7,159 bases of DNA from Armatimonadota bacterium. GTDB lineage: Bacteria; Armatimonadota; Fimbriimonadia; Fimbriimonadales; ATM1. Positions 1 to 5,689 of this stretch are shown here, piece after piece. Below the pieces are notes generated by a model that had not been told where the DNA came from, searched no databases, and saw only the letters and a program-made list of their open reading frames with translations. Position 1 is the stretch's first letter. Every line of letters starts with the position of its first letter. Position numbers and translations under genes: made by a program. Location of the stretch: NCBI GenBank assembly GCA_003695835.1, contig RFHN01000205.1:1-7159 (forward strand). The letters run 5' to 3'.

Positions 1-308
1 CTGGCACGTCGCCGACGGCTTCGCCAGGATCCCTCACGTTCGTCGTCGAAGCAGCCTCCAACGGTGCGCCTGCGCGGCAGCGAATCGAGCTGTTCAACTA
101 CCAGACGAACAGTTGGGAGACTGTGGACGAGCGAGATACGGACCCGTCTGACCGGACGGTTTCCGTCACGATCGTCTCGAACGCGTCGCGCTTCGTTCAG
201 CCGGCGACACGAGAGGTGCGCGCTCGAATCGGGATCCACGACCGCGGCGTTACTTTCCTCAGCTGGGGCGCGACGTACGACTTCGTACAATGGCGCGTGG
301 GTGGGTAG
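1..308 (+). CDS. 3' end of a gene for a secreted protein carrying the same C-terminal domain as the downstream protease
   Basis: The reading frame is open from base 3 and ends at a TAG at 306-308, so only the last 101 or so residues are seen and the start lies left of the window. They align without gaps to residues 443-544 of the subtilisin-like protease at 3915-5549; by hand I count 57 identical residues out of 101. Shared blocks include RQRIELFNYQT, VDERD, RFVQ, ARIG, HDRGVTF and SW. The composition, rich in alternating hydrophobic and polar residues with Thr, Ser and Val, suggests a beta-sandwich domain. I recall such domains at the ends of exported proteins in Fimbriimonas-like bacteria. 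The catalytic or main domain is outside the window, so the function of the whole protein is unknown; it could be a second protease or any other exported protein. The gene ends 8 bp before the stop of the convergent lipoprotein gene. Confidence 0.85.
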   Translation, partial: GTSPTASPGSLTFVVEAASNGAPARQRIELFNYQTNSWETVDERDTDPSDRTVSVTIVSNASRFVQPATREVRARIGIHDRGVTFLSWGATYDFVQWRVGG

Positions 309-316
309 CGCCGACC

Positions 317-877
317 TCAGTTGATCAAGCGGATGTTGGTGAAGAAGGCCACGGTATCGGGCGCTTCATAGATGTCCTTTGGACCGTAGACGGCGAACGA
401 ATAATACGCCGGCCCGCGCTTGCACATTCGCTCGATCACGTGGATCTCGGCGCCAGGCATGTCTTCGTACGTGATGGAGTAGCGCGCCTCCAGAGCATTC
501 AGCCCCTGAATGCGCAGGGTGTTGATGCTTTCAATCTTCGCCCCGGCGATCTCGAGCTCCCGCTTGATCTCGTCTGCTGTCAGGTCCCCGGGCGTCTCGA
601 CATCGTCCTTACCCACGGTGATGACGTACAGCGCGGTGGGAGTCTCACAGACGTAGTGCTCGCCGCGAAAGACCAGAGTGGGGTCTTCCGTCTCCTTGCG
701 GGTATATCCCGGCATATGACACATGAGACCGTACTGGGAGAGATCAACTTCGATCCACCCTTCCGGCGGAGTCACTCGGGGCGCGGCCGCTACCGGTGGC
801 AAGCCAGACCGGTTGCAAGCGCACGCGGCAAGAGAGGCGACCAACCAACAAACTGCTCGGACAAGTCTCTGTTGCAC
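317..877 (-). CDS. small predicted lipoprotein of unknown function
   Basis: This 186-residue protein begins at a GTG codon with a well-placed Shine-Dalgarno site. The N-terminus has Arg at positions 4 and 7, a short hydrophobic stretch (about 8-18) and a lipobox L16-A17-A18-C19, so it is probably exported, lipidated at Cys19 and anchored in a membrane. A second Cys at 21 follows closely. After a Pro-rich linker (about 26-38) comes a compact domain starting at PPEGWIEVDL, with a hydrophobic YGLMCHMPG strand, a central EITVGKD-like strand region (YVITVGKDDVE) and an acidic helix near 100-113 that ends in AGAKIES. I do not recognise the family; the W-x-E-V-D and MPG arrangement resembles small beta-rich envelope proteins of unknown role. 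It converges on the exported-protein gene at 1-308 and diverges from the lipoate-family gene with 32 bp between start codons. The reading frame is intact. Confidence 0.8.
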   Translation of the reverse strand: MQQRLVRAVCWLVASLAACACNRSGLPPVAAAPRVTPPEGWIEVDLSQYGLMCHMPGYTRKETEDPTLVFRGEHYVCETPTALYVITVGKDDVETPGDLTADEIKRELEIAGAKIESINTLRIQGLNALEARYSITYEDMPGAEIHVIERMCKRGPAYYSFAVYGPKDIYEAPDTVAFFTNIRLIN

Positions 878-885
878 GAACCTGA

Positions 886-890
886 CCTCC
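886..890 (-). promoter_or_regulatory. Shine-Dalgarno site that fixes the GTG start of the lipoprotein gene
   Basis: On the minus strand, GGAGG is followed by 8 nt and then the GTG start codon at 877-875. This supports GTG, not ATG, as the start. The start also places the lipobox at residues 16-19, the usual position. Confidence 0.75.
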
Positions 891-909
891 AGGACACCAT
901 TTTACACCA

Positions 910-1566
910 ATGACGGACAATCTGAAGTACGAGATTCAACGATGCGGCCCAGCCGACGGGCCGACGAATATGGCAAAGGACCTCGACCTGGAAGGTGGGA
1001 GACCGGCCGTTCGAATCTACACGTGGGCGGAGCCGTGGGTTACGCTCGGCCGATTCCAGCAGGCCGACGCGGCCTTGAAACCCGGATGCAGGGTTCCGTG
1101 GGTCAAGCGGCCGACGGGCGGGAAGGCCGTGCTTCACGGTCACGACCTTACGCTTGGCATCTTCGTCCCTGCAGAGCCGGGGCGTCTCTCGGTGAAGTCG
1201 GCCTACCGCCTGCTGATCTCGCCGATCGTGGAGGGCTTGAACCGAGCAGGCATTCGCGCGGCATTAGGGGAGAACACGGCGTTTCTGACTCGCGCTCTCC
1301 GGACGGCAGACTGCTTCCGCCACATCTCCCCCAATGACGTTGTGGATCCGGCCACGGGAAGGAAGCTCGTCGGGTGTGCCCTCCGGATCGGGCCGAACGG
1401 CGTACTGGCGCAGTGCTCCATTCCGATTGCACCTCCCCTCGTAGACCCAGGCGAGGTGTTCACCGAGCCCCACGAGTTCCGGCCTCTGCCTCGAAACCTC
1501 TCCCCCGCGGACCTCGCCGACGCGCTGGAGGCCGCGTTCGCAGGGCGATCTGCACCGCTCGCTTAG
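910..1566 (+). CDS. lipoate-protein ligase / octanoyltransferase family protein (LipM-like)
   Basis: This is a 218-residue cytoplasmic enzyme of the biotin/lipoate A/B transferase fold, which attaches octanoate or lipoate to a lysine of lipoyl domains such as those of pyruvate dehydrogenase or GcvH. Visible family motifs, in order: N20-M21-A22-x-D24; R35-I-Y-x-W39 with P42 and L46-G47-R-F-Q50; R67-P-T-G-G-K-A-V-L-H76 (acyl-AMP or acyl binding loop); and G150-R-K152-L-V-G155, whose lysine is the conserved active-site one. Cys135 in DCF lies 17 residues before K152, where LipM-type octanoyltransferases carry their acyl-accepting cysteine; LplA ligases lack it there. The protein is shorter than LipM or LplA and has no C-terminal accessory domain. 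The ATG at 910 is supported because M21 belongs to the NMA motif; the only upstream SD-like bases (AGGA at 891-894) lie 15 nt away, too far to be ideal. Its stop overlaps the convergent sigma gene's stop. The fold assignment is firm; choosing ligase or transferase is inference. Confidence 0.85.
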   Translation: MTDNLKYEIQRCGPADGPTNMAKDLDLEGGRPAVRIYTWAEPWVTLGRFQQADAALKPGCRVPWVKRPTGGKAVLHGHDLTLGIFVPAEPGRLSVKSAYRLLISPIVEGLNRAGIRAALGENTAFLTRALRTADCFRHISPNDVVDPATGRKLVGCALRIGPNGVLAQCSIPIAPPLVDPGEVFTEPHEFRPLPRNLSPADLADALEAAFAGRSAPLA

Positions 1567-2507
1567 GCGAACCCCTCGGGCTTGACAAACTCGATCAGCT
1601 CACTCGCGAAGAACCGAAGTTTTCGCATGGCCGAGGCCTCGATTTGGCGCACCCGCTCCCGTGTCAGATTCAGGGAGAAGCCCACGTCCTCGAGCGTCCG
1701 TGGAATGTCGTCCGCGAAGCCGAACCGCAGGGCGATGACGTCCTGTTCCTTCCGGCTGAGCTTGCTCAACACGCGCCGCACCTGCTCAATGCGGAGAAGC
1801 TGGTCGTCCATCTCGCCCCTGCCTTCCGTGTCGCTCGGCTGGACGAAGTCTCCAAGGACGCTGTCTTCCTTTTCACCTACGGGCGTCTCAAGGCTGAGCG
1901 GGTCGCCTGCAGATCGCAGGATTTCAAGAAGCCGCTTCGGTTCGACGCCGAGCTCCAGAGCGATCTCTTCCTGCGTCGGCTCGCGGGAAAGCTCTTGGAC
2001 GAGGCGCGCGTGCGTCTTGCTCGCCTTGTTCAGGTACTCCGAGATGTAAACCGGGATGCGGATCGAGCGGCCGCTGTTGACAATCGCCCGCGCGATAGAC
2101 CGGCGAATCCACCATGTCGCGTACGTGGAGAATCGGAAACCGCGCCGCCAGTCGTACTTCTCGACAGCGCGGATCAATCCCAAGTTGCCCTCTTGGATCA
2201 GGTCCTGGATGGGAATGCCGCGGGAGGCGTACTTCCTCGCAATGCTGACCACGAGACGCAGGTTGCTCTCAATCAGCTTGTCCTTGGCGGCTTGGTCTCC
2301 CTGCTCAATGCGGCGGGCGAGATGAATCTCCTGCTCAGGGGTGAGCAGCGGGTTGCGGCGCGTGTGCTCCATCCACTCGTCCAGCTCGCCGGTCTCGGCG
2401 CGCTCGGAGTCTGGTTGGAGAGCGACCTCCGGCTCGTCAAACAGCATCGGTACGAACGAGGAGGGATCGGGCTCGGTACCGACCTCGGCAAACGGGTCCT
2501 TACTCAT
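1563..2507 (-). CDS. RNA polymerase sigma factor, sigma-70 family group 1/2 (RpoD/SigA-like)
   Basis: This 314-residue protein directs RNA polymerase to promoters. Region 1.2 lies at about 41-75 (DEWMEHTRRNPLLTPEQE). Region 2 is at 82-153 and includes NLRLVVSIARKY, the core-binding IQDLIQEGNLGLIRAVEKYD and the melting and -10 segment FSTYATWWIRR. Region 3 is at about 154-225. Region 4 is at about 238-300, with the helix-turn-helix TLEDVG...LTRERVRQIEASAMRKLR that reads the -35 box. It lacks region 1.1 and the large non-conserved insert of E. coli RpoD, as many short primary or group 2 factors do. It differs from the norm in region 2.4: R136 and A139 replace the Gln and Thr that contact the -10 element, and IRIPVY replaces IRIPVH. 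The ATG at 2507 has GGAGGA at 2517-2512. It may be the housekeeping factor or a group 2 paralogue; these changes favour the paralogue. The cysteine desulfurase gene lies 101 bp upstream on the same strand. Confidence 0.93.
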   Translation of the reverse strand: MSKDPFAEVGTEPDPSSFVPMLFDEPEVALQPDSERAETGELDEWMEHTRRNPLLTPEQEIHLARRIEQGDQAAKDKLIESNLRLVVSIARKYASRGIPIQDLIQEGNLGLIRAVEKYDWRRGFRFSTYATWWIRRSIARAIVNSGRSIRIPVYISEYLNKASKTHARLVQELSREPTQEEIALELGVEPKRLLEILRSAGDPLSLETPVGEKEDSVLGDFVQPSDTEGRGEMDDQLLRIEQVRRVLSKLSRKEQDVIALRFGFADDIPRTLEDVGFSLNLTRERVRQIEASAMRKLRFFASELIEFVKPEGFA

Positions 2508-2521
2508 GGCATCCTCCGAAT

Positions 2522-2538
2522 GGGGAAGTGAGTTCCCC
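2522..2538 (-). promoter_or_regulatory. inverted repeat in the sigma-factor leader
   Basis: GGGGAA at 2522-2527 and TTCCCC at 2533-2538 form a perfect 6-bp inverted repeat with a 5-nt loop. It ends 4 nt before the GGAGGA Shine-Dalgarno of the sigma gene. A possible -10 box TATCCT (minus strand, 2550-2545) lies just upstream, without a convincing -35 partner. The repeat could be a leader hairpin that affects ribosome access, an operator, or chance. There is no T-run after it, so it does not look like a terminator of the desulfurase transcript. Confidence 0.35.
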
Positions 2539-2608
2539 GACTACAGGATAACCCAGGTTTCTCGGAGTGAGCGGCAAATCCTGCCAGATTGAGGCAAAAA
2601 CCTTGTCT

Positions 2609-3736
2609 TTAGACGCTCGACGGCCTTAAACCCCGTACTTCTGCGAGGGCTTCTACCAGGTTTTCTATGAGGTAATCCACCTCTTCTTCGGTGTTGAACC
2701 GTCCCAGGCTGATCCGCACGGTCCCCGCGAGGACCTCTTGAGGCAGTCCGATCGCTTCCAACACCGGGCTGTTCGCCTTCTTGCCGGACGAGCACGCGGC
2801 CCCTGCGGTGCAGTAGATCCCTCGGCTGTCGAGGTTGATGATGAGGGACTCCGCCTCGAGCCCAGGGAAGGATACGCTCACGACGTGTGGAGCGCCGTCC
2901 GGCTGGCCGTTGAAGACCGCATCCGGGACCCGCTTGGCCAGCTCAGTCCGGATCCTATCCCGCATGGCCCGGAGGCGGGTGCTTTCCTGCTCGCCCTCTT
3001 GGATCACGATTCGGGCCGCGGCGCCGAGGCCCACAATGCCGGGTGTATTGAGGGTCCCAGCGCGTCGCATTTTCTCATGGCTGCCGCCCTTTTGGTACGG
3101 CTTGAACGGGACGCCGGTCCGAACGTAAAGGGCGCCCACTCCCTTGGGCCCGTGGAACTTGTGCGCGGACAACGAGGCGTAATCAACGGGGAGGCCGCCA
3201 AGGTTGAGCGGCCCCTTCCCAACCGCCTGCGTCAAGTCGGTGTGGAAGTAGGCGCCGTACTTGTGCGCCAGATGGCCGATCGCTTCGATGTCCTGGACGC
3301 TTCCAATTTCGTTGTTCACGAGCATGACGCTGACGAGGTCTGTCTTGCCGGCTTGTAGCAGCCGCTCCAACTCGCTCATCAGCACCGTGCCGTACTTGTC
3401 AACAGGGATGAGCTCCGCTCGGCCGGTTTCGAGCGCCACGACGCGAACGGACGGGTGCTCAATGGCGGAGACCAGCAATCTTCCGGGGAAGGTGTTGAGG
3501 ACGGCGTTGTTGCCTTCCGTGGCGCCGCTGGTAAAGATGATCTCGTCCGGGTCCTCTGCGCCCAACAACTCGGCAACGGCTTCCCGCGCCTCCTCGATCG
3601 CCTGCTTGGCCTGTTGGGCCATGGCGTGAAGGGCGCTCGGGTTCGCATAGGACTCGCAAAACCACGGGCGCATCGCCTCAAAGACGCGGGGATCTACCGC
3701 GGTCGAAGCAGCATTGTCAAAATAACAGATCTTCAT
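2609..3736 (-). CDS. cysteine desulfurase, NifS/IscS family (class V aminotransferase fold)
   Basis: This 375-residue PLP enzyme removes sulfur from cysteine, giving alanine and an enzyme persulfide that feeds Fe-S cluster, thiamine, lipoyl or tRNA thiolation pathways in the cytoplasm. Family landmarks: N-terminal YFDNAAST (5-12); FTSGATEGNN (68-77), which binds the PLP phosphate; EHPS with His94 that stacks on PLP; VNNEIG (140-145); Asp167 and Gln170 in HTDLTQ; Schiff-base Lys193 in SAHKFHGPKG; RRAGTLNTPG (224-233); and catalytic Cys315 in GAACSSG. Length is close to the usual 380-400. Departures are HTDLTQ for the more common HxDAxQ and GTLN for GTEN. No IscU, NifU or IscR gene lies next to it, so the particular pathway cannot be read from context. 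The ATG at 3736 has GGGGAG at 3750-3745 with 8 nt spacing. The sigma gene follows 101 bp downstream; no clear terminator separates them, so co-transcription is possible. Confidence 0.95.
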   Translation of the reverse strand: MKICYFDNAASTAVDPRVFEAMRPWFCESYANPSALHAMAQQAKQAIEEAREAVAELLGAEDPDEIIFTSGATEGNNAVLNTFPGRLLVSAIEHPSVRVVALETGRAELIPVDKYGTVLMSELERLLQAGKTDLVSVMLVNNEIGSVQDIEAIGHLAHKYGAYFHTDLTQAVGKGPLNLGGLPVDYASLSAHKFHGPKGVGALYVRTGVPFKPYQKGGSHEKMRRAGTLNTPGIVGLGAAARIVIQEGEQESTRLRAMRDRIRTELAKRVPDAVFNGQPDGAPHVVSVSFPGLEAESLIINLDSRGIYCTAGAACSSGKKANSPVLEAIGLPQEVLAGTVRISLGRFNTEEEVDYLIENLVEALAEVRGLRPSSV

Positions 3737-3765
3737 CGTTCATGCTCCCCTGAGGGCTATTTTCC

Positions 3766-3773
3766 TGTATACT
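3766..3773. promoter_or_regulatory. candidate bidirectional promoter core (palindromic -10 element)
   Basis: The palindrome GTATAC at 3767-3772 gives TATACT on the plus strand (3768-3773) and TATACA on the minus strand (3771-3766), each close to the TATAAT consensus. On the minus strand it sits about 30 bp before the desulfurase start, with room for a short leader holding the SD. On the plus strand it would give a leader of about 135 nt for the protease. I see no good -35 box on either side at 16-18 bp, so this remains a candidate. Confidence 0.4.
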
Positions 3774-3863
3774 ATCCGAAGACGCGCGGCTTTCGGTATG
3801 ACGACCGTCAGATTTCGCGCGAACCAAAGGGGCGACTGGCGTCGTCCTACAACAGGCTCAGCG

Positions 3864-3888
3864 CCGGGCGCGTACAGCGCTCGGTTTT
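3864..3888 (+). promoter_or_regulatory. terminator-like hairpin in the protease leader (possible attenuator)
   Basis: CCGGGCGC (3864-3871) pairs with GCGCTCGG (3877-3884) through 8 bp, with one G-U wobble, and a 5-nt loop. TTTT follows at 3885-3888. An alternative pairing, GCGCC (3861-3865) with GGCGC (3867-3871), would exclude it. It ends 7 nt before the protease SD. The U-run is short for a full terminator, so it may instead be an attenuating or mRNA-stabilising hairpin. Confidence 0.4.
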
Positions 3889-3895
3889 GACTCAG

Positions 3896-3917
3896 AGGAG
3901 GAAATGTAAAGAACATG
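3896..3917 (+). promoter_or_regulatory. strong Shine-Dalgarno followed by an ATG-TAA pair and then the protease start
   Basis: AGGAGG at 3896-3901 is a near-perfect anti-16S match. The first ATG after it (3904-3906) is followed at once by TAA (3907-3909). The start that opens the protease frame with a signal peptide is the ATG at 3915, 13 nt from the SD, longer than the usual 5-9. The signal peptide decides for 3915. Confidence 0.7.
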
Positions 3918-5549
3918 AAACTGAAGGCCCTAATACTTCTGCTTGTTGCGTTGTTGCTACCCATCGCTGCTCTTGCGCAACTTCCAGGAGCGAAGACATC
4001 GAACGACTACGTACCCGACGAAGTCCTCGTGAAGTTCCGGAGCGGTGGCGTCTACACGGAGCGAATGGCTCACATGATGGTAGGCGCGACGGTCGTCCAA
4101 GAGTGGGAGTTCATCGGCGTGCAGCGAGTCAAGCTGCCGAAGAGCGTGAGCGTCGAGCAGGCGATCACGTTTTACAGCAGTCTTCGGAATGTGGAGTTCG
4201 CCGAGCCGAACTACATCGCTCACGCGACCTTTACCCCCAACGACACGTTCTGGAATCTCCAGTGGGGTGCTCAGCGGATCCAGTGCGCACCGGCCTGGGA
4301 CATCACACAGGGTGATCCATCCATCGTGATCGCCATCCTCGACACCGGCGTCCAATTCTCAAATCCGGATATCGCCGGCAAGACCGTCTCGGGCGGTTGG
4401 GACTACGCAAACAACGATAGCGATCCGAGCGATGACAACGGTCACGGCACGAACGTCGCCGGGATCGCTGCCGCTGCGACGAATAACAACGTCGGCATCG
4501 CCGGCGTGGGCTTCAACTGCAAGATTCTTCCGATCAAGGTTCTCAATGCGAGCGGATCCGGCACCTACGGATGGATCATCAGCGGAATTGATCGAGCGCG
4601 TCAGCAGGGCGCCAAGGTCATCAACATGAGCCTCGCAGGCGGGAGCCCGTCGAGCAGCCTCGAAGCGGCCGTGAACGCCGCGTGGAATGCGGGCATCGTG
4701 CTCGCCGCAGCCGCGGGCAATAGTGGTTCGACTCAGCAGATGTATCCTGCCGCGTACGTCAACTGTATCGCGGTAGGCGCGTCCGACCAAAACGACAGGC
4801 GGGCGAGCTTCAGCCAGTACGGCTCCAGCTGGGTGGACGTCGCCGCTCCCGGCGTCAACATCGCAGGCCCGTGGAACGACGGCAACTGGTACTACGTTTC
4901 GGGCACTTCCCAGGCGTGTCCGCATGTTGCCGGTCAGGCAGCGCTGATCTTCAGTCGCTTCGGCGCGAGCACGCCTGCGGCTACGGTCCGCCAAAGGATC
5001 GAAAACAACACGGATCCGGTTCAGGGCGGTCAGTGGGTCGCGAAGGGTCGGATCAACGTTCTTCGCAGCCTCCAAGGCCAGTCTACGCAAGACGTGCTGC
5101 CGTCGTCATTCACGGTCACACGCGGAGCCTTGATCGCCGGGAGTGTCGGCCGCCTGCATAGCAACGACGGATCGGCGATCCAGGTACAGGCGCGGCACCA
5201 GATCGAGGTCGCTGCCGCTTCGGTGGAGATCGAGATCGTCGGTACCGCACCGTCGGGAACGATTACGCAGATCCAGTTCAAGTATGACGGGCGTACCTCC
5301 GGCACGCCCACGCGACAGAGGATCGAGCTCTTCAACTACCAGACCAGCAGCTGGGAGATGGTGGATGAGCGGGACGGCCCAATGTCGGACCAGACTGTGA
5401 TCGTCACCATTTCCTCGAACCCCGGCCGCTTCGTGCAGTCCGGAACGCGCCAGATGAAGGCCCGAATCGGATACCACGACCGTGGCGTAACCTTCCCGTC
5501 TTGGGATGGCTACTACGATTGGGCAATCTGGACGGTGACGTTCCAGTAA
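3915..5549 (+). CDS. secreted subtilisin-like serine protease (peptidase family S8) with C-terminal beta domain
   Basis: This is a 544-residue exported endopeptidase. A signal peptide spans 1-21 (MKLK, a Leu/Ile/Val core, ALA before Q22). A propeptide of the fervidolysin/thermitase type follows (about 32-104: DEVLVKFRSG, QRVKLP, FAEPNY), a folding chaperone and inhibitor removed on maturation. The S8 domain spans about 112-385 with the complete triad Asp143 (LDTGV), His177 (NGHGTNVAG) and Ser332 (SGTSQACPHVAG), plus oxyanion Asn269 (AAAGNS). The usual Met after the catalytic Ser is Gln here. Four cysteines (124, 202, 284, 335) could form disulfides. The last 145 or so residues (about 398-544) form a separate domain whose end matches the protein encoded at 1-308; it may serve in secretion or surface attachment, but that is inference. 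There is no sortase motif or C-terminal membrane anchor. Transcription probably starts in the divergent region shared with the desulfurase gene and ends at the hairpin at 5575-5612. Confidence 0.95.
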   Translation: MKLKALILLLVALLLPIAALAQLPGAKTSNDYVPDEVLVKFRSGGVYTERMAHMMVGATVVQEWEFIGVQRVKLPKSVSVEQAITFYSSLRNVEFAEPNYIAHATFTPNDTFWNLQWGAQRIQCAPAWDITQGDPSIVIAILDTGVQFSNPDIAGKTVSGGWDYANNDSDPSDDNGHGTNVAGIAAAATNNNVGIAGVGFNCKILPIKVLNASGSGTYGWIISGIDRARQQGAKVINMSLAGGSPSSSLEAAVNAAWNAGIVLAAAAGNSGSTQQMYPAAYVNCIAVGASDQNDRRASFSQYGSSWVDVAAPGVNIAGPWNDGNWYYVSGTSQACPHVAGQAALIFSRFGASTPAATVRQRIENNTDPVQGGQWVAKGRINVLRSLQGQSTQDVLPSSFTVTRGALIAGSVGRLHSNDGSAIQVQARHQIEVAAASVEIEIVGTAPSGTITQIQFKYDGRTSGTPTRQRIELFNYQTSSWEMVDERDGPMSDQTVIVTISSNPGRFVQSGTRQMKARIGYHDRGVTFPSWDGYYDWAIWTVTFQ

Positions 5550-5574
5550 ACGGACGACTGGTTCTGAGAACCGA

Positions 5575-5612
5575 AGAAGCCGCTGACGAGTTCGCCAGCG
5601 GCTTCTCATTTT
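5575..5612 (+). terminator. Rho-independent terminator of the protease gene
   Basis: AGAAGCCGCTG (5575-5585) pairs perfectly with CAGCGGCTTCT (5596-5606) around a 10-nt loop, giving an 11-bp stem. CATTTT follows at 5607-5612. It starts 25 bp after the protease stop codon and precedes the nuclease gene, so it separates the two transcripts. The T-run is only four long, but the stem is strong. Confidence 0.8.
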
Positions 5613-5689
5613 CAAGAACCCTACGAACTGACCAAACAGAAACAGGTCACCCCTCGGGAAGACCCCGCTCGTTCGTCTTAAGTATTGGA

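Noticed and set aside
290..913. Plus-strand open frame of 207 codons
   Set aside because: Antisense to the lipoprotein gene, which has an SD, signal sequence and lipobox.
1374..2531. Long open frame (385 codons) on the plus strand
   Set aside because: It lies antisense to the sigma factor gene, has no recognisable domain, and is a by-product of GC-rich codon use; the minus-strand protein has all sigma-70 regions.
3887..3892. TTGACT resembling a -35 box before the protease
   Set aside because: The matching -10 position falls on the start codon and no -10-like hexamer is there.
3455..4315. Plus-strand open frame of 286 codons spanning the divergent region
   Set aside because: It overlaps the start of both the desulfurase and the protease genes in other frames, and its translation is rich in Arg and Ser without any domain.
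4359..5090. Minus-strand open frame of 243 codons
   Set aside because: Antisense to the catalytic domain of the protease; low-complexity Arg/Val/Asp composition typical of a shadow frame.
5616..5628. GAAC-N5-GAAC repeat resembling a LexA box upstream of the NurA-like gene
   Set aside because: The spacing and orientation do not match known LexA boxes, and a four-base repeat is too short to stand alone.
5629..5649. TGACC-N11-GGTCA inverted repeat upstream of the NurA-like gene
   Set aside because: Five-base arms with an 11-base gap occur easily by chance; no T-run or promoter element makes it meaningful.
5501..5689. In-frame upstream extension of the NurA-like gene
   Set aside because: It would overlap the protease end and pass through the 11-bp terminator stem; the residues are not similar to any NurA N-terminus I know.
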